A stretch of 64,000 nucleotides of DNA from assembly GCA_030725745.1 (NCBI GenBank), contig JANRFH010000012.1, positions 1-64,000 of the forward strand, given 5' to 3'. This DNA is from Akkermansiaceae bacterium. GTDB lineage: Bacteria > Verrucomicrobiota > Verrucomicrobiia > Verrucomicrobiales > Akkermansiaceae. Below the pieces are notes generated by a model, which saw only the letters and a program-made list of their open reading frames with translations, searched no databases and was not told the DNA's origin. Shown here piece by piece: positions 15,320-24,048 of this stretch. The position numbers were made by a program, and so were the translations under genes. Position 1 is the first letter of the stretch. Each line of letters opens with the position of its first letter.

Positions 15320-15913
15320 TCAACGCATGATCGCCACACGCTTTTTCCGATCACGGATCTGGATGACCAACAGCGCGAGGAAACTGATCATGAAAAGCCC
15401 GAACGAAAGAATCAATCCTTGAAGCACCGTGGTAAAGAAGACCTCACGAAAGAGATGGAATCCATCTTGAAGAACCGATCCGCCACCAATGTTGCTTGAT
15501 CCAATAAGGCCTACCTTAAAGCCCAAAAAATCGAAGACGTAATCAATAAGCCCCGAAGCTAAAATTCCACACCAGACGTCGGGCGTGAACAACAGTGTCT
15601 GCTCATCCGTAGCCATAATGACGGTCAGAAACGAAACAACGATACGCACCACGAGCCCTACTTTTAGCGCCCGCGCAAAGATGGTTTTCCCATCAGAGAG
15701 AAAACGGAAGAAAGCCGTGACGAAGGCGTAGCCGAAAATGAAGACGACGACCGCGCAAAGCATGGCGAGTTGGGCGTGCGGCTTCTCCCAGAGTTTCAGC
15801 CATTTCACCGCAATGACGTAGCTAGGAAGCGCATTGAAAAGGCAGTGCCAAAACCAGAAGTTCAGCTTTCTTGGGAAATTACTTCTGAAGTCCTGCCATC
15901 TGCTTATTTCCAT
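15320..15913 (-). CDS. Polytopic membrane protein of unknown function
   Basis: About 197 residues from the start MEISRWQDFRSNFPRKLNFW. Four to five hydrophobic segments can be placed, for example AMLCAVVVFIFGYAFVTAFF, ALKVGLVVRIVVSFLTVIMA and ILSFGLFMISFLALLVIQI, and the protein ends in a basic tail. No catalytic motif or family is recognised. It is divergent from the chelatase gene, so the 85 bp between them probably hold two promoters. Confidence 0.6.
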   Translation of the reverse strand: MEISRWQDFRSNFPRKLNFWFWHCLFNALPSYVIAVKWLKLWEKPHAQLAMLCAVVVFIFGYAFVTAFFRFLSDGKTIFARALKVGLVVRIVVSFLTVIMATDEQTLLFTPDVWCGILASGLIDYVFDFLGFKVGLIGSSNIGGGSVLQDGFHLFREVFFTTVLQGLILSFGLFMISFLALLVIQIRDRKKRVAIMR

Positions 15914-15998
15914 TCGTGGTAGCCTCCTTGAAACACCCTTCTCAGTCAACTTTCACCCCTTCGCTTGCAATCCGCTTTTGATGCGCCATTTTCCTCGC

Positions 15999-17516
15999 AT
16001 GTCTTTCACAGCAAAGCCGAATAGCGCCCTTCTCATCGTCGGCCATGGATCCACGGAAAACCCGGATTCCTCGACCCCTTATTTCGAACACGCGGCGGAG
16101 ATCCGTAAGCGGAACCTATTTTCTGAAGTCCATGTCTGCTTCTGGAAAGAGGAGCCATCGATGCGCGAGGCCTTATTCATGATCGATGCACCCGAGGTTT
16201 ACATCGTTCCAGATTTCATCAGCGAAGGCTATTTCACCCAAGACGTCATCCCGCGCGAGCTTCAGCTCGATGGCCCAACGACGCAGCGAGATGGAAAAAC
16301 CCTCCACTATTGCCTGCCAGTCGGCATCCACCCCTCGATGACCGGCCTGATCATGAAAAGGGCGAAGGAAGTCGCCGCCGGAGCGGATCCTGCGGACACC
16401 ACACTCATCATCACCGGCCACGGCACCGGGCTAAACACGAACTCCACCAAGGCGATCCGCGATCAGGCGGATCTCATCGCCGCCTCGGGCGCGGGTTACG
16501 CGAAGGTCACCGACGCCTACATGGAGGAAGCGCCTTTCATCGCGGATTGGGACAAAATGGCGGAAACCACTAACGTCGTAGTCGTGCCTTTCTTCATCGC
16601 CGACGGCCTGCATTCCTTCCAAGACATCCCTGTCTTACTCGGATTGGAAAAGGAAGTCGGCCCCGCCGCGAGCCAGACGGATGTCTTCCGCCACAATCCA
16701 AACCACCTGCGCGGGAAAAACCTCTACTACACCTCCGCCATCGGCACCGAGCCGCTCATGGCAGATGTCATCCTCGATCAGATCGCCGATTTCGATGCGA
16801 AATACTCGCCCGCCGCCGTGGCGGAAATGGAAGGAACCACACTTGCCTCCCATCTTAAATCCCTCATCCGCTCGGGTGTGCGCCATATCGGCCAGATCGA
16901 GATCCACCCGGAGCTCTGCGAATATGCCTACGGTATTTTCCACACGGAGGACGAGGATCTAGCCACCCAGCCGGCCTTCGGAGGGCTCGATCATTTCACA
17001 GATCCCGAGAAAGCCCGCGACCTCTCCACCTACGCCGAGGATGGCGATTACCGTTTCACCAAGGGAAAAGTGAACCTGCGCCGGGGCTGGATTCTCACGC
17101 TCGACAGCGAGGAAGAACTCCTGCGAGCGCTGGATCTTTTTTATCCCGCATGCACCGCCATGTTTGTCCGCCACCGCGATGGTAATCTGCCCATCGAGGA
17201 TCTCCGCGAAAAACTCGGCCGCCAGACGGGAATGTATCGCTACGCGGGATCGATCAGCGACGAAGGCGCCCAGAAACTCATCCAAAAGGTCTGCGGCCCC
17301 GCGCACAACTGCGCGAAGAAAATCCTCTGGAAACTCGATCCTGAAACCCCGCTCGACGACAGCGAGGCATCTCGTTTCAACGGTATCCCCGTAGCCGTCT
17401 CGGAGGAAAAAGCCATTCCTCTCGTTTGCCGAGAGGCGTGCAACCACTTCGTCGCGGAGTGCAGGAAAGCAGCAAAGGCCGAGTTTGATGCGAAGGCAGC
17501 TGCCACAGCCGAGTGA
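15999..17516 (+). CDS. CbiX-type chelatase with DR2241-like Fe-S C-terminal region
   Basis: 505 residues from MSFTAKPNSALLIVGHGSTE; an upstream extension has no support. Two CbiX-like halves are seen, with metal-ligand histidines H16 (VGHGSTE) and H141 (ITGHGTGLN). The C-terminal third has five clustered cysteines, C385 (YPAC), C432 and C438 (VCGPAHNC), and C477 and C481 (VCREAC), the arrangement expected for an Fe-S site as in DR2241 of Deinococcus. Such proteins insert a metal into sirohydrochlorin or a related tetrapyrrole, linking it to hemB upstream. The exact metal is unknown. Confidence 0.8.
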   Translation: MSFTAKPNSALLIVGHGSTENPDSSTPYFEHAAEIRKRNLFSEVHVCFWKEEPSMREALFMIDAPEVYIVPDFISEGYFTQDVIPRELQLDGPTTQRDGKTLHYCLPVGIHPSMTGLIMKRAKEVAAGADPADTTLIITGHGTGLNTNSTKAIRDQADLIAASGAGYAKVTDAYMEEAPFIADWDKMAETTNVVVVPFFIADGLHSFQDIPVLLGLEKEVGPAASQTDVFRHNPNHLRGKNLYYTSAIGTEPLMADVILDQIADFDAKYSPAAVAEMEGTTLASHLKSLIRSGVRHIGQIEIHPELCEYAYGIFHTEDEDLATQPAFGGLDHFTDPEKARDLSTYAEDGDYRFTKGKVNLRRGWILTLDSEEELLRALDLFYPACTAMFVRHRDGNLPIEDLREKLGRQTGMYRYAGSISDEGAQKLIQKVCGPAHNCAKKILWKLDPETPLDDSEASRFNGIPVAVSEEKAIPLVCREACNHFVAECRKAAKAEFDAKAAATAE

Positions 17517-17561
17517 TTTCTCTCGCCCAAAGCGTCCAGTTGACTGAAATTGGATCAGCTT

Positions 17562-18194
17562 ATGGAAGATATCGATCAGCTCATCAGGAACAACGCCATC
17601 TGGGCGGAAAAGATGCGCGCTAACGACCCTGACTTTTTCACGCGTCTCGCAAAACAACAGCATCCGAAATATCTCTGGATCGGCTGCGCTGATTCACGTG
17701 TCCCGGCGAACCAGATCACTGGGCTACCGCCGGGCGAAGTCTTCGTCCACCGCAACGTGGCGAACGTCGTTCAGGAAACGGATTTCAACGTCCTCGCGGT
17801 TCTCCAATATGCCGTCGATGTTCTCAAAGTCACCAACATCATCGTCTGCGGCCACTACGGCTGCGGGGGAGTTCAGGCAGCTCTGGACAACTATCGCCAC
17901 GGCCTCATCGACAATTGGCTAGCCCCAATCCGCGCTCTGACCCGAGGGCACAGCGAAGAACTGGCGAAGCTCGAAGGCGAAAAGAAAACCGACCGGCTCT
18001 GCGAACTCAACGTCCTTTCGCAAACACGCCACGTCGCACGCACCACCATTATCGAGGACGCTTGGGAGCGTGGGCAGGAGATCGCCATCCACTCATGGAT
18101 TTACCGTCTGGACGAAGGAATCCTCACACCGCTGCGTGATCCAATCCGCTGCCCTAAGGATATCGGCGCGGGATCAGGAGTTATTTCCATCTAA
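17562..18194 (+). CDS. can: Beta-class carbonic anhydrase
   Basis: 210 residues from ATG 17562; an upstream TTG is unlikely. It interconverts CO2 and bicarbonate. Zinc ligands are C42, H98 and C101, with the D44-R46 dyad in GCADSRVPAN and the GHYGCGGVQ loop. Length and spacing fit the E. coli Can type. It follows the chelatase gene by 45 bp and may be co-transcribed. A 21-bp inverted repeat element follows at 18249. Confidence 0.95.
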   Translation: MEDIDQLIRNNAIWAEKMRANDPDFFTRLAKQQHPKYLWIGCADSRVPANQITGLPPGEVFVHRNVANVVQETDFNVLAVLQYAVDVLKVTNIIVCGHYGCGGVQAALDNYRHGLIDNWLAPIRALTRGHSEELAKLEGEKKTDRLCELNVLSQTRHVARTTIIEDAWERGQEIAIHSWIYRLDEGILTPLRDPIRCPKDIGAGSGVISI

Positions 18195-18248
18195 AACAGG
18201 GCTATCTCGTTTTGGAACATTAGCCGTGAATGCAGCGAAGAAGTTTGA

Positions 18249-18349
18249 ACCGCAAAGGCGCGAAGGCGCAAAGTTTGAACTCTGTGGTTTCTTTATAGGA
18301 TCTTAAAAAACTTCAACTCGCTAGCTTAGCGTCTTTGCGCCTTTGCGGT
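18249..18349. repeat. Inverted repeat of the ACCGCAAAGGCGC family
   Basis: The arms 18249-18269 and 18329-18349 are reverse complements over 21 bp with two mismatches (ACCGCAAAGGCGC then AAG and GCGC with changes). The left arm also sits inside a direct duplication of AAGTTTGAAC. It lies between carbonic anhydrase and vapB with no gene inside. This motif type is a familiar intergenic repeat in several bacterial groups. Confidence 0.7.
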
Positions 18350-18436
18350 GAAAAAACTCAAAGGATCTGGTTTGTCAGCATTCATTCAAAATGAAGTAAT
18401 CCTGGATCAAAAAAGGCTTGCCATACTCGACCCATA

Positions 18437-18451
18437 CCATACCATGTATGG
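18437..18451. promoter_or_regulatory. Candidate VapB operator
   Basis: A perfect dyad CCATAC-CAT-GTATGG ends two bases before the vapB start at 18453, and the half site CCATAC is also present at 18421 and 18432. VapBC complexes usually repress their own promoter through short palindromes in this position. The role is inferred from position and symmetry. Confidence 0.55.
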
Positions 18452-18452
18452 C

Positions 18453-18695
18453 ATGAAGATGACAATGCACATAGACGAAGTTTTGTTGGAGCGAGTGATC
18501 GCTGCCTACGATTTCGAAAGCAAAACCGAAGCCGTGGACATGGCCTTGCGAGAAATGGATCGCAAGGTTCGGTACCGCGAATTCGTGAAAAATGGCTTGG
18601 GGTTCACTCCTGAGGAATTGGGAGATGCGGTGGAGCCAGGATACGATCCAAAGGCACTTCGCGTTGCAGAAACACCCAAAGATTATGGCTGCTGA
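18453..18695 (+). CDS. vapB: VapB-type antitoxin
   Basis: 80 residues from MKMTMHIDEVLLERVIAAYD, continuing ESKTEAVDMALREMDRK, the ribbon-helix-helix-like N-terminus of VapB antitoxins that pair with PIN toxins. The acidic C-terminus (GFTPEELGDAVEPGYDPKAL) should wrap the toxin. An alternative ATG lies at 18444. The gene overlaps vapC by 11 bp and carries a dyad across its start, fitting an autoregulated toxin-antitoxin operon. Confidence 0.85.
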   Translation: MKMTMHIDEVLLERVIAAYDFESKTEAVDMALREMDRKVRYREFVKNGLGFTPEELGDAVEPGYDPKALRVAETPKDYGC

Positions 18696-19089
18696 AATCC
18701 TCGTGGACAGCAATGTCTATATCGACCTTCTGAAACACCGCAAAGATCCGGCGAGCATCATCGGAGAATGGGCGGGACAGCGGGATCTGGTCACCTGTGG
18801 AATGGTGCGTGTGGAGGTATTGCGTGGCCTGAAAAGCCCCGCCTTTTACGATAGGATTTCCTCTTTCATGGACGTTATGATCAACGTCTCCACTCCAGCT
18901 GCGTTCTGGTCGGCAGCCTCTGCTCTCGCTTGGAAGCTCGATAGAAAAGGCAAGGTCATCCCCGGAACGGATGTGATCATCGCCGCCTGCGCCCTCAGCC
19001 TAAACTGCGCGATCCTCACCTCGGACAAACATTTCACCGGTATCGAAGGACTGGAAGTCATCACGCCTCCGGATGAGTGGTGGAGCTGA
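18685..19089 (+). CDS. vapC: VapC-type PIN-domain ribonuclease toxin
   Basis: 134 residues from MAAEILVDSNVYIDLLKHRK. The PIN acidic residues are D8, E44 (VRVEVLRG), D96 (PGTDVIIAAC) and D114 (SDKHF), as required for a metal-dependent RNase. Start and stop place it 11 bp inside the end of vapB. The usual targets are tRNA or rRNA sites, but the actual target is not readable. Confidence 0.9.
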   Translation: MAAEILVDSNVYIDLLKHRKDPASIIGEWAGQRDLVTCGMVRVEVLRGLKSPAFYDRISSFMDVMINVSTPAAFWSAASALAWKLDRKGKVIPGTDVIIAACALSLNCAILTSDKHFTGIEGLEVITPPDEWWS

Positions 19090-19152
19090 AACACCCACCC
19101 TTCCCTTTACAACGCTTGTAAATGGGCAAGAACCAGTGAAACACTGACAGCC

Positions 19153-20652
19153 ATGCAGTTCATCGGTATTGAGATCGGATCAAGCGGCACCCATGCCGTT
19201 ATCCTAGATCTTGATTCTGCGGAGGTTCTGGCAGAATCCCACGTCACCCACTCATGGATCGAAGGCCTCCCGCCGGGCTACCGCGAGCAGGAACCGACTC
19301 AATGGATCGAGGCCACCGACAAGGCGGTGCGCGATTGCCTTTCCCAACCAAACGTCGACAAGAAACAAATCGCCGCACTGGGTGTCGCGGGGCCGCAGCG
19401 TGGATTGGTGATGCTGGATGAGGAAAATCGCATCGTCCGCCCGACCAAGCTCGCCGGTGACGTTTCCGTGACGCGGCAGGCGGATGAGATCGCCCGCGCC
19501 TTCGGAGGAGCACCCGGCATGCTGGAGCTCATCGGCCAATCCCCTTCGATTGGCTCCGCCGCTTCCGAATGCCTCTGGCTGAAACAACACGAGCCCTATC
19601 ATTTCCAACGAGTCACGACCCTGCTGACCATCCAGGATTTCATCGCCTACTGGCTCACCGGCGAGCGCGCCACCGAGCCGGGCAGCGCCTCCACCACCGG
19701 CTTACTCGATCTCCGCCAGCGGAAATGGTCGTCGGAACTCATCGATTTCATCGACGCGGATCTAGGACGCCTGCTCCCACCCATCGGCGCATCCGATCAA
19801 CCGCGCGGACTGCTCCGCTCCGCACTCGCGAAGTCCTGGGGGCTTTCCGAGCTGGTGCAGGTCGGCGCCGGTAGCTCCGCCCCGCTCCTTTCAGCTCTCG
19901 CCTCCGGGTGTGTGGCGGATGGCTCGGTCGGGGTAGAACTCGGATCAAACGGCAGCGTCTTCGGTGTCGCCTCTAGGCCTACGATTGATCTGCGTGATGA
20001 AATGTTTCCCCTGTGCAGCGCCACCGGATCTTGGATCGCCATGGCGGGTAGCCAGAACACCTCTCTCGCTCCTGAGGTGATGCGCCGCCACTACGGCTGG
20101 TCTACCGCCGAGTATGAAAAAATGATATCCGCCGTCTCCCCAGGAGCCGATGGGCTACTATTGCTACCGTACTTCGGGGCGGAAGCGATTCCCCGCCTCA
20201 CGGACTCCTGCGGAGTGCTCCACGGCATGACTCCTAACAATTTCACCCCCGCCCACCTCGCCCGAGCCACTGCGGAAGGAGTCGTGCTCAGCCTCAGCTA
20301 CGCGATGAGCCGACTGCGTGAAATGGGATTCAATCCGGATGAAATACGCCTCACCGGTGCCGGAGCGGCAAGTCCCGCGATGCGCCAGTTGCTCGCCGAT
20401 TCGCTTGGCACACCGGTCGTCCCCCTCGCCTCGCGCCACGGAGCAGCCTTCGGTGCAGCGATGCAGGCAGCTGTCGCGTTTTTCCAACAATGCGGGGAGT
20501 CCCTCGGGTTTGGCGAGATCTGCACCTACCTCGTTTCCACCGACGAAGCCTCCCGCTGCATGCCAGACGCAGGTAACCACGAGCTCTATCAGGAACTCAT
20601 GGGCAGGCAGCAATACCTCGTCGACACACTCCACCCCGCAGGATTTCTCTAA
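19153..20652 (+). CDS. FGGY-family carbohydrate kinase homologue with altered active site
   Basis: 499 residues, the length and order of xylulokinase. The N-terminal phosphate loop reads GIEIGSSGTHAVIL instead of the usual GIDxGTxxxK. The middle motif GVAGPQRGLVML replaces the sugar-binding GQMHG of XylB. The catalytic-Asp position, normally GGGDN, reads VGAGSSAPLL (Ser 241). The ATP-side motif IRLTGAGAASPAMRQLLAD is kept. The protein therefore belongs to FGGY but may bind rather than phosphorylate a sugar, or use a different base. It is followed at 2 bp by an acyltransferase gene. Confidence 0.8.
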   Translation: MQFIGIEIGSSGTHAVILDLDSAEVLAESHVTHSWIEGLPPGYREQEPTQWIEATDKAVRDCLSQPNVDKKQIAALGVAGPQRGLVMLDEENRIVRPTKLAGDVSVTRQADEIARAFGGAPGMLELIGQSPSIGSAASECLWLKQHEPYHFQRVTTLLTIQDFIAYWLTGERATEPGSASTTGLLDLRQRKWSSELIDFIDADLGRLLPPIGASDQPRGLLRSALAKSWGLSELVQVGAGSSAPLLSALASGCVADGSVGVELGSNGSVFGVASRPTIDLRDEMFPLCSATGSWIAMAGSQNTSLAPEVMRRHYGWSTAEYEKMISAVSPGADGLLLLPYFGAEAIPRLTDSCGVLHGMTPNNFTPAHLARATAEGVVLSLSYAMSRLREMGFNPDEIRLTGAGAASPAMRQLLADSLGTPVVPLASRHGAAFGAAMQAAVAFFQQCGESLGFGEICTYLVSTDEASRCMPDAGNHELYQELMGRQQYLVDTLHPAGFL

Positions 20653-20654
20653 AC

Positions 20655-21326
20655 ATGGCAGACGATCCGAAACACCAGATCCGCGGCAACCGCATGTCGT
20701 TATTGCTCGGCTACCTCGCGTGGGCGGCCATGAAGCTCTGGAGCATCACCCTCCGTTATGAGGTAAACGGGCAGAAAGGAATCGTCGCCCCCGAGGTAGG
20801 AAAAGACCCCGTCATTTTCGCGCTCTGGCACAACAGGATCTTCACCATGCCACCCATCTGGCGACGCACCGGAGGAAAAAACCGCTCCACCGTCGTCCTC
20901 ACAAGTGCCAGCAAGGACGGCACCACCCTCGCCACCGCCATGAAAATGTTTGGCCTCGGCGCAATACGTGGCTCATCCTCACGCCGCGCGGTCTCCGCAC
21001 TCATCGGCATGAAAAAAGCGCTCAAGGAAGGATACGATGTTTGCGTGACACCTGATGGCCCCAAGGGCCCCCGTTACGAAGTCCAGCCAGGCGTGATCAA
21101 GATCGCCCAAACATGTGGTGTAGAGATCATCCCCATCCACGTCCGCTACTCCTCTGCATGGCGCATGAAAAGCTGGGATCGCTTCGTCATCCCGAAGCCG
21201 TTCTCACGCGTCACCGTGGTATTTTCCGAACCCCATAGAATCGAAAAAGGAATTTCCGAAGAAGCCTTCGAGCAAGCCCGCACAGAACTGGAGGCCTGCC
21301 TCATCGACGGCAGCGACGATTCCTGA
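20655..21326 (+). CDS. DUF374-type lysophospholipid acyltransferase-like protein
   Basis: 223 residues with FALWHNRIFTMPPIW (acyltransferase-like HxxxxF region), LGAIRGSSSRRAVSAL and VTPDGPKGPRYEVQPG, the hallmark segments of DUF374 proteins related to the LpxL/PlsC acyltransferase superfamily. A hydrophobic segment near residues 15-35 suggests membrane attachment. A role in acylating lipid A or another lipid is likely, but the substrate is unknown. It starts 2 bp after the FGGY gene, so the two are translationally close. Confidence 0.8.
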   Translation: MADDPKHQIRGNRMSLLLGYLAWAAMKLWSITLRYEVNGQKGIVAPEVGKDPVIFALWHNRIFTMPPIWRRTGGKNRSTVVLTSASKDGTTLATAMKMFGLGAIRGSSSRRAVSALIGMKKALKEGYDVCVTPDGPKGPRYEVQPGVIKIAQTCGVEIIPIHVRYSSAWRMKSWDRFVIPKPFSRVTVVFSEPHRIEKGISEEAFEQARTELEACLIDGSDDS

Positions 21327-21413
21327 CTTCCCTGTTGGCATCAGCCACAGCTTGCGTTAGTTACTTTCGCTGAATCGGGAAAAGCCCGTCGTTCAATCTA
21401 ACTAAAAAATACT

Positions 21414-21738
21414 ATGTCATACGTACTCAAGCAATCCACCAGCGGAAAATACATGTTCAACCTGAAGGCCGCCAACCACCAGGTCATCCTCACCAGCGAA
21501 CTCTACGAGAGCAAAAAAAGCCGCTGAAAACGGCATCGCCTCTGTTCAGAAAAACGGCTCAGCCGATAAAAATTTCGAACTGAAGACTGCCAAGTCGGAT
21601 CAACCATACTTCGTGCTCAAGGCCTCCAACGGCCAGACGATCGGCAAAAGCGAAATGTACAACAGCATGGCCGCCGCAAAGAACGGTATCGAATCAGTGA
21701 AAAAGAACTCACCTTCCACCGTCATCAAGGAAGCCTGA
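21414..21738 (+). pseudogene. DUF1508/YegP-type tandem-repeat protein, frameshifted
   Basis: The frame begins MSYVLKQSTSGKYMFNLKAA and continues through ILTSELYES to a stop at KKSR. Shifting by one base at the A7 run (21513-21519) restores AAENGIASVQKNG, a second copy NFELKTAKSDQPYFVLKASN and SMAAAKNGIESVKKN, ending at TGA 21736. The two DUF1508 units (each of the F.LKAANGQ.I..SE.Y.S...A..GI.SV..N form) are intact apart from that one base. It could be a real inactivating indel, a sequencing error, or slippage on the A-run. Confidence 0.8.
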
Positions 21739-21763
21739 TCTAGCTAAATCTGAGTTTTTTACA

Positions 21764-21799
21764 AACGGCCAATCCTCTCCACCGAGGATTGGTCGTTTT
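21764..21799 (+). terminator. Rho-independent terminator after the DUF1508 gene
   Basis: AACGGCCAATCCTC pairs with GAGGATTGGTCGTT around a TCCACC loop (14 bp with one G-T pair), ending in TTTT. It lies 25 bp after the stop. Confidence 0.85.
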
Positions 21800-21890
21800 C
21801 GTATCAGTAAACCACTTAAGTTTTAAAAATATCACGGAAATCTTAAATTATTATTGCCGATTGAATAAAATTATGCAGAATCCCGTCATC

Positions 21891-22709
21891 ATGAAGATGA
21901 AAACACACCTCGCATCTCTTCTTGTCGTTCTCGCTAGCACCGGATCACTTCTCTCCGCCACCGAGTTGGAAAATCTTCGCGCCCTCTGCCAAGAGCAGAA
22001 AATGCAAATCGAGCAGCTCGAACTGAAAATTTCCCGCCTCACGGATACACCACCTCCCTCTAGGCAAGCTCCTACTCAGGAAGAACCCCGAAACTTCGAA
22101 CCAGTTTCCGAAGAAGCTACCTACACCGTGGTATCCGGCGACACCATTGAGCGCATCTCACGGAAGACGGGCTTCACCGTTTCCCAAATCACCAAGCTCA
22201 ACGGCATCAAGCCTGAATCGATCATCCGCCCCGGCCAGAAGCTGAAACTCCCCGGCTCCACCAGCTACGCTGAAAACGCTCCAGAGAAGCCCTCATCCGC
22301 CCGCAGCCACAAAGTTGTATCCGGCGAGACCTATTACCGCATCGCCCTGAAATACGGTGTCTCTGTGGACGACCTCATCACCGCCAACCCCGGCGTCAAC
22401 CACCGCTCACTGCGCGTTGGTCAATCGATCACAATCCCCTCAGACCATATTGCCAAAGCTCCCGAGCCGAAGCCAACTCCTTCCCTGAACTCATCCCCAT
22501 CGATCCCAATCAGCAACACCCCTGCTCCGATCCAAAAGCCACGCGCATCGAACAAACCCGTCCGCATCGACAAAGAGATCACCTACGGGGATTTTGCCAC
22601 AAAACACGGCACCAACACCAAGCGCCTCGACGAACTCAACGGCCTTGAGCTCGATCCGAAAACCGTTCTCGCCACCGGCTCCGAACTCTATATCCCCGCC
22701 CAGCCATAA
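21891..22709 (+). CDS. Exported triple LysM-domain protein
   Basis: 272 residues from MKMKTHLASLLVVLASTGSL, a signal peptide of about 22 residues; ATGs at 21873 and 21897 are alternatives. A short coiled coil (ENLRALCQEQKMQIEQLELK) follows. Then come LysM 1 (YTVVSGDTIERISRKTGFTV, about residues 80-125), LysM 2 (HKVVSGETYYRIALKYGVSV, about 140-185), a Pro/Ser-rich linker, and a degenerate third unit (ITYGDFATKHGTNTKRLDEL). LysM domains bind peptidoglycan or chitin, so a cell-wall location is expected. No hydrolase domain is present. Confidence 0.85.
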   Translation: MKMKTHLASLLVVLASTGSLLSATELENLRALCQEQKMQIEQLELKISRLTDTPPPSRQAPTQEEPRNFEPVSEEATYTVVSGDTIERISRKTGFTVSQITKLNGIKPESIIRPGQKLKLPGSTSYAENAPEKPSSARSHKVVSGETYYRIALKYGVSVDDLITANPGVNHRSLRVGQSITIPSDHIAKAPEPKPTPSLNSSPSIPISNTPAPIQKPRASNKPVRIDKEITYGDFATKHGTNTKRLDELNGLELDPKTVLATGSELYIPAQP

Positions 22710-22746
22710 CGGGACATAGAATCGGTCGCCAACCGGCAAACCAAGT

Positions 22747-22790
22747 AAATCCGCCGGGCGCCACGTGCTCCCGGCGGATTTCTGTTTCCT
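22747..22790 (+). terminator. Rho-independent terminator after the LysM gene
   Basis: A perfect 12-bp stem AAATCCGCCGGG/CCCGGCGGATTT with an 11-base loop, followed by CTGTTTCC. It is placed 38 bp after the stop. Confidence 0.85.
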
Positions 22791-22847
22791 CCCCACTCTC
22801 TGCGAAAAAGGTTGGGATTTTCGCGCACCTCGCACATCCTTCCGCAG

Positions 22848-24014
22848 GTGAAATCAGGTTTCTTAGAAAAACTCGTCGCCCGCCTCGATAAGGTGGAGCC
22901 GGGCGAAATCCAACAAATCGTCACCCGCCTGATTCAGGAAAAGGGCTTCCTTGAGAACGTCTTCGAGGCACTTCAGGAAGGCCTCATCATCCTAGATCCC
23001 GATGGCAAAATCATGTTCATCAACCGCGCTGCCTGCAGCTTCTTCGGGCTAGATGCTTCCGACGCCCTCGGGGACAACATCGCCTCGAAAATCCGTGGCA
23101 TCGAAAGCGTCACCGCTGCCGACACGCGCCAAGCGGTTTCACGCGATATCGAGATCTTCTACCCTGAGCACCGCCACCTCAATTTCTACCTCTCCCCCAT
23201 CGACGACCCGAAGAATCACGAAATCCCCCTCGGACACGTGATGATCATCCGCGATCTGACCGTTTCCCACACCGAAACCCAGGAAAACCTCGAGTCCGAG
23301 CGACTCAACGCCCTCACCCTGCTCGCCGCCGGAGTCGCCCATGAGATCGGCAACCCGCTGAACTCCCTCGACATCCATCTCCAGCTCATGGAGAGGAAAT
23401 TGCGAAAACTCTCACCGACCGACCGGAAATCACTCAGCGGACACATGCACACCGCCCGACAGGAAATCCAGCGGCTCGATACCATCCTCAAACAGTTTCT
23501 CCACGCCGTCCGCCCCACCACCCCGCGCCGCGAGCCGCACGATCTGAACAATCTTCTCAGCGACACTCTCAGACTGCTCGAACCAGAAATCGTATCACGC
23601 GGGATCACCGTCGATCTGAATCTTTCCGATAAACTCCCCGCCGCTCTCATCGATCCCGGCCAGTTCCAACAAGTTTTCTACAACCTCCTCCGCAACGCCT
23701 ACCAAGCCATCGGCGGAGGAGACGGCGTTATCGGCATCCGCACCGGCTCCACCGAAACAGATTTCATCATCTCCATTTCCGACAACGGCACCGGTATCCC
23801 TCCAGAGCAGATGGGCAGCCTCTTCGAGCCCTACCACACCACAAAATCCTCTGGCACCGGCCTCGGCCTCCTCATCGTCCGACGCATCATCCGCGAACAC
23901 GGCGGCGAAATCGAAATCCAGTCCCGCCCCGACGAAGGAACCCTCATCCTCATCCGTCTCCCCCACACCGCCCCCACACCCCGGCTGCTCCCCTCACCCA
24001 CCATCGACACTTGA
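22848..24014 (+). CDS. PAS-domain sensor histidine kinase, NtrB type
   Basis: About 388 residues from a GTG at 22848 (VKSGFLEKLVARLDKV); a TTG at 22812 is an alternative. The PAS domain (LQEGLIILDPDGKIMFINRA) is followed by HisKA with the phospho-acceptor in AAGVAHEIGNPLNSLDIHLQ. HATPase motifs are N-box NLLRNAYQA, G1 SDNGTGIPPEQM, F-box LFEPYHTT and G2 SGTGLGLLIV. There is no transmembrane segment, so it is a cytoplasmic sensor. The sigma-54 response regulator immediately downstream is its obvious partner. The signal is unknown. Confidence 0.92.
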   Translation: MKSGFLEKLVARLDKVEPGEIQQIVTRLIQEKGFLENVFEALQEGLIILDPDGKIMFINRAACSFFGLDASDALGDNIASKIRGIESVTAADTRQAVSRDIEIFYPEHRHLNFYLSPIDDPKNHEIPLGHVMIIRDLTVSHTETQENLESERLNALTLLAAGVAHEIGNPLNSLDIHLQLMERKLRKLSPTDRKSLSGHMHTARQEIQRLDTILKQFLHAVRPTTPRREPHDLNNLLSDTLRLLEPEIVSRGITVDLNLSDKLPAALIDPGQFQQVFYNLLRNAYQAIGGGDGVIGIRTGSTETDFIISISDNGTGIPPEQMGSLFEPYHTTKSSGTGLGLLIVRRIIREHGGEIEIQSRPDEGTLILIRLPHTAPTPRLLPSPTIDT

Positions 24015-24040
24015 GGTTTAAAGTTTAAAATTTAAAGTTT
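24013..24040 (+). promoter_or_regulatory. AT-rich leader element, copy 2
   Basis: GAGG followed by TTTAAAGTTTAAAATTTAAA and GTTT. It overlaps the kinase stop codon and ends 8 bases before the response regulator ATG. See copies at 484 and 62151. As it lies between two genes of one likely operon, a role in translation of the second gene is more plausible than a promoter. This is inference. Confidence 0.6.
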
Positions 24041-24048
24041 CCCACCAC

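Noticed and set aside
21513..21519. A7 run considered as a programmed -1 frameshift site
   Set aside because: The frame needed downstream is +1 relative to the upstream frame; a -1 slip gives a different, non-homologous reading. Transcriptional slippage remains open but there is no positive evidence.
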